From contig NZ_JAHUXA010000015.1 of the NCBI RefSeq assembly GCF_019218745.1, forward strand, positions 1-64,000: a stretch of 64,000 nt of DNA, read 5' to 3'. Source of the DNA: Enterobacter sp. ENT03. Lineage in GTDB: Bacteria; Pseudomonadota; Gammaproteobacteria; Enterobacterales; Enterobacteriaceae. The notes beneath the pieces are model-generated. The model was not told the DNA's origin. It did not search any database and saw only the letters and a program-made list of their open reading frames with translations. A program made the position numbers and the translations under genes. This document shows positions 31,991-42,052 of the stretch, in pieces. Each line of letters begins with the position of its first letter. The first letter of the stretch is position 1.

Positions 31991-32102
31991 GATTCTTTCC
32001 TGAGACTGTCAACGATTGAGAGGGGTTATTTCAGGCGACATATTACGTCGCAAACCAGCGCGAACAACATAGGTATTTTGCTGATTTTGTCATGCGGGGT
32101 AC

Positions 32103-32127
32103 AAAAAGAAGCCGCCCTCAGGCGGCT
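32103..32127 (-). terminator. Intrinsic terminator downstream of tsf
   Basis: On the minus strand a 7-bp GC stem (32110-32116 with 32121-32127, 4-base loop) is followed, after TC, by TTTTTG. It separates tsf from pyrH. Confidence 0.85.
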
Positions 32128-32138
32128 CCTTTTAGTGA

Positions 32139-32990
32139 TTAAGACTGCTTGGACATGGCAGCAACTTCTGCTGCGAAGTCAGTCTCAACTTTCTCGATGC
32201 CTTCGCCCACTTCGAAGCGGATGAAGTTAGTCACGTCAGCGTTATGCTCTTTCAGCAGCTGAGCAACGGTTTTGCTCGGATCGATAACGAACGGCTGACC
32301 GGTCAGAGAAACTTCGCCGGTGAATTTCTTCATGCGCCCTTCAACCATTTTCTCTGCGATTTCTTTCGGCTTGCCAGACTGCATGGCGATGTCCAGCTGT
32401 ACCTGGTATTCTTTCTCTACCACTTCAGCAGACACGTCTTCCGGCTTAACGAATTCCGGCTTGCTTGCAGCAACGTGCATTGCCAGCTGTTTAACCAGCT
32501 CTTCGTCAGCACCGGTAGCGGCGATCAGAACACCGATACGTGCGCCGTGCAGGTAGCTGCCCAGCACATCGCCTTCGATGGAAGCAACGCGGCGAATGTT
32601 GATGTTCTCACCGATTTTTGCCACCAGCGCCACACGTTCTTCTTCGAACTGTGCTTTCAGCACGTCAACGTCAGTGATTTTGCCAGCAACTGCTGCATCC
32701 AGCACTTTGTCAGCGAACGCCTGGAAACCACCGTCTTTCGCAACGAAGTCAGTCTGGCAGTTAACTTCCAGAATCACACCGTAGTTGCCGTCGATTTTGG
32801 TTTTGATCACGCCGTCAGCAGCTACGTTGCCTGCTTTTTTCGCCGCTTTGATCGCGCCAGATTTACGCATATTTTCGATGGCCAGCTCGATGTCGCCATT
32901 GGCTTCAGTCAGCGCTTTTTTACAGTCCATCATGCCTGCGCCAGTACGTTCGCGCAGTTCTTTTACCAGGGATGCGGTAATTTCAGCCAT
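32139..32990 (-). CDS. tsf: Elongation factor Ts
   Basis: A 283-residue guanine nucleotide exchange factor for EF-Tu. The N-terminal domain signature [16 protein letters not shown] is present, as is the core [11 protein letters not shown] that contacts EF-Tu. The start at 32990 gives [14 protein letters not shown]; an extension to 33062 would read through the rpsB-tsf hairpins and is rejected. It is transcribed from the rpsB promoter. Confidence 0.98.
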   Translation of the reverse strand: MAEITASLVKELRERTGAGMMDCKKALTEANGDIELAIENMRKSGAIKAAKKAGNVAADGVIKTKIDGNYGVILEVNCQTDFVAKDGGFQAFADKVLDAAVAGKITDVDVLKAQFEEERVALVAKIGENINIRRVASIEGDVLGSYLHGARIGVLIAATGADEELVKQLAMHVAASKPEFVKPEDVSAEVVEKEYQVQLDIAMQSGKPKEIAEKMVEGRMKKFTGEVSLTGQPFVIDPSKTVAQLLKEHNADVTNFIRFEVGEGIEKVETDFAAEVAAMSKQS

Positions 32991-33049
32991 TCTTAAATCC
33001 TCGGGAGATTTGATCTGCCTGGTCGTGACGACCAAACAGCTTAAAAGTG

Positions 33050-33107
33050 AAAAAGGGGCCATAAAAAGGCCCCTTAACCAAACTCGATACTACCTGGTTA
33101 ATAAGGG
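33050..33107 (-). terminator. Two overlapping attenuator-like hairpins between rpsB and tsf
   Basis: On the minus strand the first hairpin pairs 33095-33107 with 33071-33080 (10 bp with a 3-base bulge) and runs into GGCC then TTTTT (33063-33067). The second pairs 33068-33073 with 33055-33060 (GGGGCC/GGCCCC) and ends in TTTTT (33050-33054). Both need the same G residues, so they are mutually exclusive. A partial terminator between these genes is known in E. coli and sets the S2 to EF-Ts ratio. Confidence 0.7.
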
Positions 33108-33126
33108 CTCCGGGGAGCGTGCCTTA

Positions 33127-34004
<878 letters not shown>

Positions 34005-34010
34005 GCGCGC

Positions 34011-34040
34011 TTTATACCATAAATACACCCATGACACCAA
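34011..34040 (-). promoter_or_regulatory. rpsB promoter
   Basis: Minus-strand TTGGTG (34035-34040) and TATAAA (34011-34016) are 18 bases apart and followed by a GC-rich discriminator (GCGCGCCGG). That composition is typical of stringently controlled ribosomal promoters. Confidence 0.75.
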
Positions 34041-34161
34041 CAGTTGTTGGCGACGGATGCGCTTAATGCTTCTCAATCTGGCAGGCAGCGCGTCAGGCTG
34101 ATACCATTGACGCCACTTACACGATTATGGTCGACCTGATCGACCCCGATGGACAGAATCA

Positions 34162-34956
34162 ATGGCTATCTCTATTAAGACTGCGGAAGAAATCGAAAAA
34201 ATGCGCGTGGCGGGCCGTCTGGCTGCCGACGTGCTGGAAATGATCGAACCTTTCGTCAAACCAGGCGTCAGCACCGGCGAACTGGATCGTATCTGTAACG
34301 ATTATATCGTTAACGAACAGCAGGCGGTTTCTGCCTGCCTCGGCTATCACGGTTTCCCGAAATCCGTTTGCATCTCTATTAATGAAGTGGTGTGCCATGG
34401 CATTCCGGATGACGAAAAACTGCTGAAAGACGGCGATATCGTCAACATCGACGTCACGGTGATCAAAGACGATTACCACGGCGACACCTCCAAAATGTTT
34501 ATCGTCGGCAAACCGACCATTCTGGGCGAGCGCTTGTGCCGCGTCACCCAGGAGAGCCTCTACCTGGCCCTGCGCCTGGTGAAACCGGGCATCCGTCTGC
34601 GCAGCCTTGGCGCCGCCATCCAGAAATTTGTGGAAGCGGAAGGTTTCTCCGTGGTGCGTGAATACTGCGGGCACGGTATCGGTCGCGGCTTCCACGAAGA
34701 GCCGCAAGTGCTGCACTATGATGCGGATGACGGCGGCGTGGTGTTGCAGGCCGGTATGACCTTTACCGTTGAACCTATGGTCAACGCGGGTGATTACCGC
34801 ATTCGCACCATGAAAGACGGCTGGACGGTGAAAACCAAAGATCGCAGCTTGTCTGCACAATACGAGCATACTATTGTGGTGACGGATAACGGCTGCGAAA
34901 TTCTGACGTTACGAAAGGACGACACCATCCCGGCGATACTCTCGCACAACGAATGA
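34162..34956 (+). CDS. map: Methionine aminopeptidase, type I
   Basis: A 264-residue dinuclear metallopeptidase removing the initiator Met. Metal ligands lie in NIDVTVIKDDYHGDTS (two Asp), CGHGIGRGFHEEP (His) and TFTVEPM with the late Glu in YEHTIVV. It is divergent from rpsB, as in E. coli, and is followed by a terminator before glnD. Confidence 0.98.
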   Translation: MAISIKTAEEIEKMRVAGRLAADVLEMIEPFVKPGVSTGELDRICNDYIVNEQQAVSACLGYHGFPKSVCISINEVVCHGIPDDEKLLKDGDIVNIDVTVIKDDYHGDTSKMFIVGKPTILGERLCRVTQESLYLALRLVKPGIRLRSLGAAIQKFVEAEGFSVVREYCGHGIGRGFHEEPQVLHYDADDGGVVLQAGMTFTVEPMVNAGDYRIRTMKDGWTVKTKDRSLSAQYEHTIVVTDNGCEILTLRKDDTIPAILSHNE

Positions 34957-34960
34957 TGAA

Positions 34961-34988
34961 GAAGCCGGCGATTGCCGGCTTTTTTTAT
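34961..34988 (+). terminator. Intrinsic terminator after map
   Basis: AGCCGGC and GCCGGCT arms with a short loop are followed by TTTTTTTAT on the plus strand, between map and glnD. Confidence 0.85.
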
Positions 34989-35020
34989 GGCGATAGTTTT
35001 TACTTATACATGGGCGCGAT

Positions 35021-37693
35021 ATGAGTCATAACCTCTCCGAGCAGTTCAGTCACACGGCCCCTACGCTTCCAGGCCAGCCGCAAAACCCCAACGCCTGGCC
35101 TGCAGGAGAGCTGACGTGCGCCGGTATCAAAGCGCGGATGGACGCGTTCCAGCAGTGGCTGGGTGAGGTCTTTGACGCCGGGTTATCTGCCGAACAGCTG
35201 ATTGAAGCGCGTACCGAATTTATCGATCAGCTGTTACAGCGCCTGTGGATGGAATACGGCTTTGGTGAGGTTCCCGATGCTGCGCTGGTGGCGGTGGGTG
35301 GTTACGGGCGCGGGGAACTGCATCCGCTGTCTGATATTGATCTGCTGATCCTCAGCCGCAAAAAGCTGTCCGAGGAACAATCGCAAAAAATTGGCGAACT
35401 GCTCACCCTGCTGTGGGACATCAAACTGGAAGTCGGGCACAGCGTGCGCACGCTGGAAGAGTGCCTGCTGGAAGGTTTATCGGATCTCACCGTCGCCACC
35501 AACCTGATTGAATCCCGTCTGCTGATTGGTGACGTCGCCCTGTTCCTGGAACTGCAAAAGCACATTTTCAGCGACGGTTTCTGGCCGTCGGAAAAGTTCT
35601 TCGCCGCCAAACTGGAAGAGCAAAACGAGCGCCATCATCGTTACCACGGCACCAGCTACAACCTTGAGCCGGACATCAAAAACAGCCCCGGCGGCCTGCG
35701 CGACATCCATACCCTGCAATGGATCGCCCGCCGTCATTTTGGTGCCACCTCCTTAAACGAGATGGTCGGCTTTGGCTTTCTGACCCAGGCCGAACGCAAT
35801 GAACTGAACGAGTGTCAGCATCTGCTGTGGCGCATCCGTTTTGCCCTGCATCTGGAACTCAGCCGCTACGATAACCGCCTGCTGTTTGACCGCCAGCTGA
35901 GCGTCGCCCAGCGCCTGAACTATACCGGCGACGGCAACCAGCCGGTGGAGCATATGATGAAAGATTTCTATCGCGTGACCCGCCGCGTGACCGAGCTTAA
36001 TCAGATGCTGCTGCAACTGTTTGACGAAGCCATTCTGGCGCTGACGGCGGATGAAAAGCCGCGCGCCATTGACGATGAGTTTCAACTGCGCGGCACGCTT
36101 ATCGATCTGCGCGATGAGACGCTGTTTATCCGCGAACCACAGGCCATTCTGCGCATGTTCTACATGATGGTGCGTAACAGCAGCATCACTGGCATTTATT
36201 CCACCACCCTGCGCCATTTGCGCCATGCGCGTCGTCATCTGACGCAGCCGCTCTGTTTTATCCCGGAAGCGCGCACGCTGTTTCTCAGCATGCTGCGTCA
36301 CCCCGGCGCGGTCAGCCGTGGTCTGTTGCCGATGCATCGCCACAGCGTGCTGTGGGCCTATATGCCCCAGTGGTCACACATTGTGGGGCAGATGCAGTTC
36401 GATCTGTTTCATGCCTATACCGTGGACGAACACACCATCCGCGTGTTGCTGAAGCTGGAAAGTTTTGCCGATGAGGCCACGCGCCAGAAGCATCCCTTGT
36501 GCGTGGAACTGTGGCCGCGCCTGTCGCACCCGGAGCTGATCCTCATCGCCGCCCTGTTCCACGATATTGCCAAAGGGCGCGGCGGCGACCACTCCGTACT
36601 GGGCGCACAGGACGTGCTGAAATTCGCCGAGCTGCACGGTCTGAACTCACGGGAGACGCAGCTGGTCGCGTGGCTGGTGCGTCACCATCTGCTGATGTCG
36701 GTGACCGCGCAGCGCCGCGATATTCAAGATCCCGAAGTCATAAAGCAGTTCGCCGAAGAAGTACAGACCGAAAACCGTCTACGTTTCCTGGTCTGCCTGA
36801 CGGTGGCGGATATTTGCGCCACCAACGAAACCCTGTGGAACAGCTGGAAGCAGAGCCTGTTGCGCGAACTCTATTTCGCCACCGAAAAACAGCTGCGTCG
36901 CGGCATGCAGAACACGCCGGATATGCGCGAGCGCGTGCGTCATCACCAGATCCAGGCGCTGGCGCTGCTGCGCATGGACAACATTAATGAAGAAGCGCTG
37001 CATCATATCTGGGCGCGCTGCCGGGCGAACTATTTCGTGCGCCACAGCCCAAACCAGCTGGCATGGCATGCGCGTAATCTGTTGCAGCACGATTTACGCG
37101 AGCCGATGATCCTGCTCAGCCCGCAGGCGACACGCGGCGGCACGGAGATCTTTATCTGGAGCCCTGACCGCCCTTATCTCTTTGCCGCGGTGTGCGCCGA
37201 GCTGGATCGCCGCAACCTGAGCGTACATGACGCGCAAATCTTTACCACCCGCGACGGCATGGCGATGGACACCTTTATCGTGCTGGAGCCGGACGGGAAA
37301 CCGCTGGCAGCGGATCGCCATGAGGTTATCCGTTTCGCTCTGCTACAGGCGATCACGCAGAACAGCTGGCAGCCGCCGCAGCCTCGCCGACAGCCCTCAA
37401 AATTGCGCCATTTTACCGTCGATACCGAGGTCAATTTCCTGCCGACCCACACGGACAGAAAATCGTTCCTCGAACTGATCGCCCTCGATCAGCCTGGGCT
37501 TCTGGCCCGCGTCGGCCAGGTGTTTGCAGACCTGGGAATTTCCTTACATGGGGCGAGAATTTCGACAATTGGCGAGCGAGTAGAAGATTTATTTATAATC
37601 GCCACAGCGGACCGGCGTGCCCTTAATAATGTGCTCCAGCAGGAAGTGCAACAACGGTTGACAGCGGCCCTCAATCCAAACGATAAAGGGTAA
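35021..37693 (+). CDS. glnD: Bifunctional PII uridylyltransferase / uridylyl-removing enzyme
   Basis: The 890-residue nitrogen sensor that uridylylates PII (GlnB/GlnK) when glutamine is low and removes UMP when it is high. The nucleotidyltransferase motif [17 protein letters not shown] has the catalytic Asp105 and Asp107. The HD hydrolase domain is marked by [14 protein letters not shown] (about 510-520). Two C-terminal ACT domains (about 705-890) bind glutamine. Length matches K-12. It starts 64 bases after map and is followed closely by dapD. Confidence 0.97.
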   Translation: MSHNLSEQFSHTAPTLPGQPQNPNAWPAGELTCAGIKARMDAFQQWLGEVFDAGLSAEQLIEARTEFIDQLLQRLWMEYGFGEVPDAALVAVGGYGRGELHPLSDIDLLILSRKKLSEEQSQKIGELLTLLWDIKLEVGHSVRTLEECLLEGLSDLTVATNLIESRLLIGDVALFLELQKHIFSDGFWPSEKFFAAKLEEQNERHHRYHGTSYNLEPDIKNSPGGLRDIHTLQWIARRHFGATSLNEMVGFGFLTQAERNELNECQHLLWRIRFALHLELSRYDNRLLFDRQLSVAQRLNYTGDGNQPVEHMMKDFYRVTRRVTELNQMLLQLFDEAILALTADEKPRAIDDEFQLRGTLIDLRDETLFIREPQAILRMFYMMVRNSSITGIYSTTLRHLRHARRHLTQPLCFIPEARTLFLSMLRHPGAVSRGLLPMHRHSVLWAYMPQWSHIVGQMQFDLFHAYTVDEHTIRVLLKLESFADEATRQKHPLCVELWPRLSHPELILIAALFHDIAKGRGGDHSVLGAQDVLKFAELHGLNSRETQLVAWLVRHHLLMSVTAQRRDIQDPEVIKQFAEEVQTENRLRFLVCLTVADICATNETLWNSWKQSLLRELYFATEKQLRRGMQNTPDMRERVRHHQIQALALLRMDNINEEALHHIWARCRANYFVRHSPNQLAWHARNLLQHDLREPMILLSPQATRGGTEIFIWSPDRPYLFAAVCAELDRRNLSVHDAQIFTTRDGMAMDTFIVLEPDGKPLAADRHEVIRFALLQAITQNSWQPPQPRRQPSKLRHFTVDTEVNFLPTHTDRKSFLELIALDQPGLLARVGQVFADLGISLHGARISTIGERVEDLFIIATADRRALNNVLQQEVQQRLTAALNPNDKG

Positions 37694-37726
37694 CGATTTT
37701 TTTTACACAGATGGAAAGAGTAAACA

Positions 37727-38551
37727 ATGCAGCAGTTACAGAACGTTATTGAGACCGCTTTCGAGCGCCGTGCCGACATTACCCCGGCAAATGTGGATAC
37801 CGTAACCCGTGAAGCGGTTAATCAGGTGATTGCCCTGCTGGATTCCGGCGCGCTGCGTGTCGCAGAAAAAATTGACGGTCAGTGGGTGACCCACCAGTGG
37901 CTGAAGAAAGCGGTGCTGCTCTCTTTCCGCATTAACGATAACAAGGTGATCGAGGGCGCTGAAAGCCGCTACTTCGATAAAGTACCGATGAAATTCGCCG
38001 ACTACGACGAAGCGCGTTTCCAGAAAGAAGGTTTCCGCGTCGTGCCGCCAGCGGCTGTACGTCAGGGTGCTTACATCGCCCGTAATACGGTGCTGATGCC
38101 GTCCTATGTCAACATCGGCGCGTACGTTGATGAAGGCACCATGGTTGATACCTGGGCAACCGTCGGTTCCTGCGCGCAAATCGGTAAGAACGTACATCTG
38201 TCAGGCGGCGTGGGTATCGGTGGCGTTCTTGAGCCACTGCAGGCGAACCCGACTATCATTGAAGATAACTGCTTCATCGGCGCACGTTCTGAAGTGGTTG
38301 AAGGGGTTATCGTCGAAGAAGGTTCGGTGATCTCGATGGGCGTCTACATCGGTCAGAGCACCCGTATTTACGATCGCGAAACCGGCGAAGTGCATTACGG
38401 CCGCGTACCGGCAGGCTCGGTTGTTGTTTCCGGCAACCTGCCGTCAAAAGACGGTTCCTACAGCCTGTACTGCGCGGTAATTGTGAAGAAAGTGGATGCG
38501 AAAACACGCGGAAAAGTAGGCATTAACGAACTGCTGCGCACAATCGACTAA
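37727..38551 (+). CDS. dapD: Tetrahydrodipicolinate N-succinyltransferase
   Basis: A 274-residue beta-helix enzyme of the lysine/diaminopimelate pathway, succinylating tetrahydrodipicolinate with succinyl-CoA. Hexapeptide repeats begin around residue 105 ([27 protein letters not shown]). The catalytic region includes [15 protein letters not shown] and [15 protein letters not shown]. It is 33 bases after glnD. Confidence 0.98.
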   Translation: MQQLQNVIETAFERRADITPANVDTVTREAVNQVIALLDSGALRVAEKIDGQWVTHQWLKKAVLLSFRINDNKVIEGAESRYFDKVPMKFADYDEARFQKEGFRVVPPAAVRQGAYIARNTVLMPSYVNIGAYVDEGTMVDTWATVGSCAQIGKNVHLSGGVGIGGVLEPLQANPTIIEDNCFIGARSEVVEGVIVEEGSVISMGVYIGQSTRIYDRETGEVHYGRVPAGSVVVSGNLPSKDGSYSLYCAVIVKKVDAKTRGKVGINELLRTID

Positions 38552-38560
38552 GGTATCTCC

Positions 38561-38603
38561 TCTCCTGATCCGGGAGAGGGTGACCCACCCCGCCTTTTTT
38601 GCA
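38561..38603 (+). terminator. Candidate terminator after dapD
   Basis: A CTCTCC/GGAGAG hairpin is followed by GGTGACCCACCCCGCC and a run of six T residues. It looks like a degenerate copy of the palindromic element downstream of mrcB (55511-55566). No yaeI gene is present here, although K-12 has one between dapD and yaeH. Confidence 0.5.
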
Positions 38604-38672
38604 CGACGCAGTGGCGAAGATAGATTTTTTCGTTAATTATTCATAGGTTATGTTGAGCTTAAGGGTACCGCT

Positions 38673-39062
38673 ATGTACGATAATCTGAAAAGTTTAGGCA
38701 TTACCAATCCTGATGAAATCGATCGCTATAGCCTCCGTCAGGAAGCCAATAACGATATTCTGAAAATCTATTTTCATAAGGACAAAGGCGAGTTTTTTGC
38801 GAAAAGCGTGAAGTTTAAATATCCGCGCCAGCGTAAAACTATCGTCGCGGATGGCGTGGGTCAGGGCTATAAAGAAGTGCAGGAAATCAGCCCTAACCTG
38901 CGTTATGTGATCGACGAACTGGATCAGATCTGCCAGCGCGATCGCACAGAAGTCGATCTGAAACGTAAGATCCTGGACGATCTCCGTCATCTGGAATCGG
39001 TGGTAACCAACAAGATCAGTGAAATTGAAGCCGATCTGGAAAAGTTGACCCGCAATAAATAG
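38673..39062 (+). CDS. yaeH: DUF3461 family protein YaeH
   Basis: A 129-residue conserved enteric protein of unknown function ([21 protein letters not shown]...). The N-terminal half is basic. The C-terminal third (about 80-129) is strongly charged and likely forms a helical coiled coil ([10 protein letters not shown], then [19 protein letters not shown]). No catalytic motif is visible. It stands alone, followed by REP elements. Confidence 0.9.
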   Translation: MYDNLKSLGITNPDEIDRYSLRQEANNDILKIYFHKDKGEFFAKSVKFKYPRQRKTIVADGVGQGYKEVQEISPNLRYVIDELDQICQRDRTEVDLKRKILDDLRHLESVVTNKISEIEADLEKLTRNK

Positions 39063-39072
39063 TCCGTCAGTT

Positions 39073-39148
39073 GCCCGGTGGCGCACGCTTACCGGGCCTG
39101 CAACGATGCAAACTTGTAGGCCGGGTAAGGTGTAAACCATTACCCGGC
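39073..39148. repeat. Inverted pair of REP palindromes after yaeH
   Basis: Two REP units face each other: GCCCGGTGGCGC...ACCGGGCCTG (39073-39100) and GTAGGCCGGGTAA...TTACCCGGC (39116-39148). They lie between the convergent yaeH and cdaR genes. Confidence 0.8.
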
Positions 39149-39157
39149 TTATTTCAT

Positions 39158-40315
39158 CTATCTCTGCTCATCCAGCTGTAGCGCCACGTACAGCAGCAGC
39201 CGGTCGTCAAAATTCCCCAAATCTAAGCCTGTTAATTCCGAGATACGGTTCAGCCGGTATTCCAGCGTATTGCGGTGGATAAACAACGCTTTGGACGTGG
39301 CCAGCGGCTGCACGTTATGCCTGAACCAGGCAGCAAGGGTGCGCCTGAGCAAACCGTTGTTATCCATCGCCTTCAGGCGCGCCAGTGGGCGAGAGAGTTC
39401 GTTTGCCTGCCAGCCACCGCGCAGACTGTCGAGCAGCACCGGCAGCATCAGATCCTGATAGAAATAGCTGCGGTTTTCCGGCATCCGCTGTTTGCCCACC
39501 ATCATGGTCGTACGCGCTGTCCGGTACGAGCGGGCGATGCTGCCCGGCCCGGTAAAATAGTTGCCGAGCGCCACCCGAAAACGCAGCTGTCCGTTCTCTT
39601 TCATGCGCGCAATCAGCTGTTCCACCCGCTTGCGGTGATCTTCCGCGTCCCAGCGGCCAAAGGGATTCAGCGCCGGTTTCAGCACCACCATTTCCGTAAG
39701 GGAAACAATGGCAATCAGGTTATTCCGCTCCGGCGTGGTCAGCGCATTTTGCAGCTGCTGTAATTCCGCCATCGCGCTGTCGACCCCGAGCTGGCCACTG
39801 TCCACCTCCACCACCGCCACCACGCGCGGCTGATTTAAATCGATGCCCAGACGCTGCGCCCATTCGGTCAGCGCCGGGGTGTGTTCTTCTGCCTGGATCA
39901 GGTTCATGACCAGCTCTTCGCGCAGGCGGCTGTCCTGCGCTAAAAGATGCATCAGACGAGATTGTTCCAGCATCATTTCGGCGGTCATGCACACCAGTTC
40001 GCCGTATTTGCGCAGTGTTTCCGGCTCACCGGTCAGACCGATCACGCCGACGATCTCCCCTTCCAGACGCAGCGGCAGGTTAATTCCCTGGCGTACACCG
40101 TGCAGATGCCGGGCCACGGCGTCATCAATGTCCACCACCCGTCCCTGCGACAGGACCAGCAGCGCACCTTCGTGCAATTCCCCAATACGCTCCCGATCGC
40201 CACTGCCGATGATCCGGCCACGCGCATCCATCACGTTGATGTTGGTATCGATAATGCGCATCGTGCGTGACACGATGTCCTGCGCCATTTTGGTATCAAG
40301 ATGCCAGCCAGCCAT
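39158..40315 (-). CDS. cdaR: Sugar diacid regulator CdaR
   Basis: A 385-residue transcription activator. The N-terminal putative sugar-diacid recognition domain (about 1-135) starts LDTKMAQDIVSRTMRIIDTNINVMDARGRIIGS. A GGDEF-like middle domain follows, and then a PucR-type C-terminal helix-turn-helix (FIHRNTLEYRLNRISELTGLDL). In E. coli it activates genes for glucarate, galactarate and glycerate use; none of those targets is in this window. Its leader carries a 14-base tandem duplication. Confidence 0.94.
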   Translation of the reverse strand: MAGWHLDTKMAQDIVSRTMRIIDTNINVMDARGRIIGSGDRERIGELHEGALLVLSQGRVVDIDDAVARHLHGVRQGINLPLRLEGEIVGVIGLTGEPETLRKYGELVCMTAEMMLEQSRLMHLLAQDSRLREELVMNLIQAEEHTPALTEWAQRLGIDLNQPRVVAVVEVDSGQLGVDSAMAELQQLQNALTTPERNNLIAIVSLTEMVVLKPALNPFGRWDAEDHRKRVEQLIARMKENGQLRFRVALGNYFTGPGSIARSYRTARTTMMVGKQRMPENRSYFYQDLMLPVLLDSLRGGWQANELSRPLARLKAMDNNGLLRRTLAAWFRHNVQPLATSKALFIHRNTLEYRLNRISELTGLDLGNFDDRLLLYVALQLDEQR

Positions 40316-40336
40316 GTCACCCTCCGTGAGCAGTGC

Positions 40337-40364
40337 GCCAGAATAGGAGAGCCAGAATAGGAGA
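40337..40364. repeat. Perfect 14-base tandem duplication in the cdaR leader
   Basis: GCCAGAATAGGAGA occurs twice without a gap (40337-40350 and 40351-40364), 22 bases upstream of the cdaR start codon. It is probably a recent slippage event. Confidence 0.9.
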
Positions 40365-40485
40365 GATAACAGCGCTGTGCATTGTGCAGATGCACAAAGC
40401 AGAGATCAGAAGTGTGGAGTTGTGGAAAGCTTCACAGAATGCGGGGAGAAGCGACCTCCTCCATAGCGGAGAAGGGCGCGACAGA

Positions 40486-41916
40486 TTACTGCATCAACAG
40501 ATAAAGAGAAGTGTCGCCACGCTGAATGTTCAGCGCCAGCACCGACGGTTTGCTGTCGAGGATCTTACGCAGTTCAGCAATATTTTTTACCGTCTGCTGA
40601 TTTGCGCCGATGATCACATCACCTTTTTTCAGGCCGATGCGGGCAGCCGGTGAATTGGCTTTCACATTGTTGATCGTCACGCCCTGATCCTGGCCTTTAT
40701 TGCTCATTTCCGCGCCTTCAATACCGCTGAAGACGGTGCTGGAATCTACCTGATTCTGGCTACTCTGTTGCAGTTCCAGGGTCACGGTCACCGGTTTCCC
40801 GTCACGCAGCAGGCCAAGGGAGACTTTGCTGCCAATCGGCATGGAACCCACTTCCGCGCGCAGCGCCGCGAAGCTGCTGATCGCCTTACCGTTAAGCGAG
40901 GTGATCACGTCACCCGCTTTGATACCGGCTTTCGCAGCAGACGAGTTCGGCATCACCTGGCTGACGAAGGCCCCGCGCTGGGCATCGACTTTCATCGCTT
41001 TCGCCAGTTCAGAGTTGAGCTCAGTACCGAGAATACCCAGTTCACCACGGCGGACCTGGCCGAACTCCACCATCTGCGCGGTCAGGTTTTTCACCATGTT
41101 GCTTGGGATAGCAAAACCGATACCGATGTTGCCGCCGTCCGGTGCGAGGATCGCGGTATTAATACCGATCAGCTCACCGTTCAGGTTGACCAGCGCACCG
41201 CCGGAGTTACCGCGGTTAATGGCCGCATCGGTCTGGATAAAGTTTTCATAGTTTTCTGCGTTCAGACCGCTACGGCCCAGCGCCGACACGATCCCGGAGG
41301 TGACGGTTTCACCCAGACCGAAGGGGTTACCAATCGCCACCGTATAGTCACCCACGCGCAGCGCGTCGGAGTCAGCCAGCTTAATCGCCGTCAGGTTTTT
41401 CGGACTCTGGATCTGGATCAGCGCCAGGTCAGAGCGCGGATCTTTACCCACGACTTTCGCGTCAAATTTACGTCCGTCGCCCAACTGCACTTTAATGGTG
41501 GTGGCGTTATCCACCACGTGGTTGTTAGTGACGACATAGCCTTTTGCGGCATCAATAATTACGCCGGATCCCAGCGCCATGAATTTTTGTTGCTGACCGC
41601 CATCAGCGTCGCCGGGCGCACCGCCCTGGCAGAATGGCGAGCTCTGGAACGGCGATCCGTCCTGACAGAACGGGGAGTTATCACCGAAGAATTGCTGGAA
41701 GTTGCGGCCCATACGCGGCGTGTTGACCGTGGTGCTGCCTTCCACGTTAATGCTTACTACCGATGGCATTACCTTTTCCAGCATCGGCGCCAGACTCGGC
41801 ATCGGCTGCGCGGCAGGCGCAGAGGACGCCGTTTCAGCCGCCATGGCTGACATCGGAGAAAGCGCTAAACCTAAACTTAAAGCCAGTGCACTCATTGCTA
41901 ACGTCGTTTTTTTCAT
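40486..41916 (-). CDS. degP: Periplasmic serine protease/chaperone DegP
   Basis: A 476-residue HtrA protease that degrades or protects misfolded envelope proteins. The start at 41916 gives signal peptide MKKTTLAMSALALS...AMA; an in-frame extension to 42060 would read through the promoter and is rejected. The catalytic triad in precursor numbering is His133 (NNHVVDN), Asp163 (SDLALIQ) and Ser238 (GNSGGALV). A cysteine-bearing LA loop and two PDZ domains are present. It is two residues longer than K-12. Confidence 0.97.
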   Translation of the reverse strand: MKKTTLAMSALALSLGLALSPMSAMAAETASSAPAAQPMPSLAPMLEKVMPSVVSINVEGSTTVNTPRMGRNFQQFFGDNSPFCQDGSPFQSSPFCQGGAPGDADGGQQQKFMALGSGVIIDAAKGYVVTNNHVVDNATTIKVQLGDGRKFDAKVVGKDPRSDLALIQIQSPKNLTAIKLADSDALRVGDYTVAIGNPFGLGETVTSGIVSALGRSGLNAENYENFIQTDAAINRGNSGGALVNLNGELIGINTAILAPDGGNIGIGFAIPSNMVKNLTAQMVEFGQVRRGELGILGTELNSELAKAMKVDAQRGAFVSQVMPNSSAAKAGIKAGDVITSLNGKAISSFAALRAEVGSMPIGSKVSLGLLRDGKPVTVTLELQQSSQNQVDSSTVFSGIEGAEMSNKGQDQGVTINNVKANSPAARIGLKKGDVIIGANQQTVKNIAELRKILDSKPSVLALNIQRGDTSLYLLMQ

Positions 41917-41966
41917 CTTTTTCAATCTCTGATTACTGATTACGCAAAAGGGCTGTGTTGTTTCAG

Positions 41967-41994
41967 TGAGAGTCGATTTATAGCGCGAAGTTCC
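41967..41994 (-). promoter_or_regulatory. Sigma-E-type promoter of degP
   Basis: Minus-strand GGAACTT (41988-41994) and TCTCA (41967-41971), 16 bases apart, lie about 50 bases upstream of the degP ATG. The -35 and spacer (CGCGCTATAAATCGAC) strongly resemble the recalled E. coli sigma-E promoter. The -10 departs slightly from TCTGA. RseP, which activates sigma-E, is encoded at 26075-27427. Confidence 0.8.
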
Positions 41995-42052
41995 AAAGCG
42001 AACTTTCTGCAAAAGTAAAAATTTATTGTCGGCCTTTACAATTGCCGCACTA

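Noticed and set aside
40768-41850. A 360-codon plus-strand open frame opposite degP
   Set aside because: Antisense to degP with no independent coding evidence.
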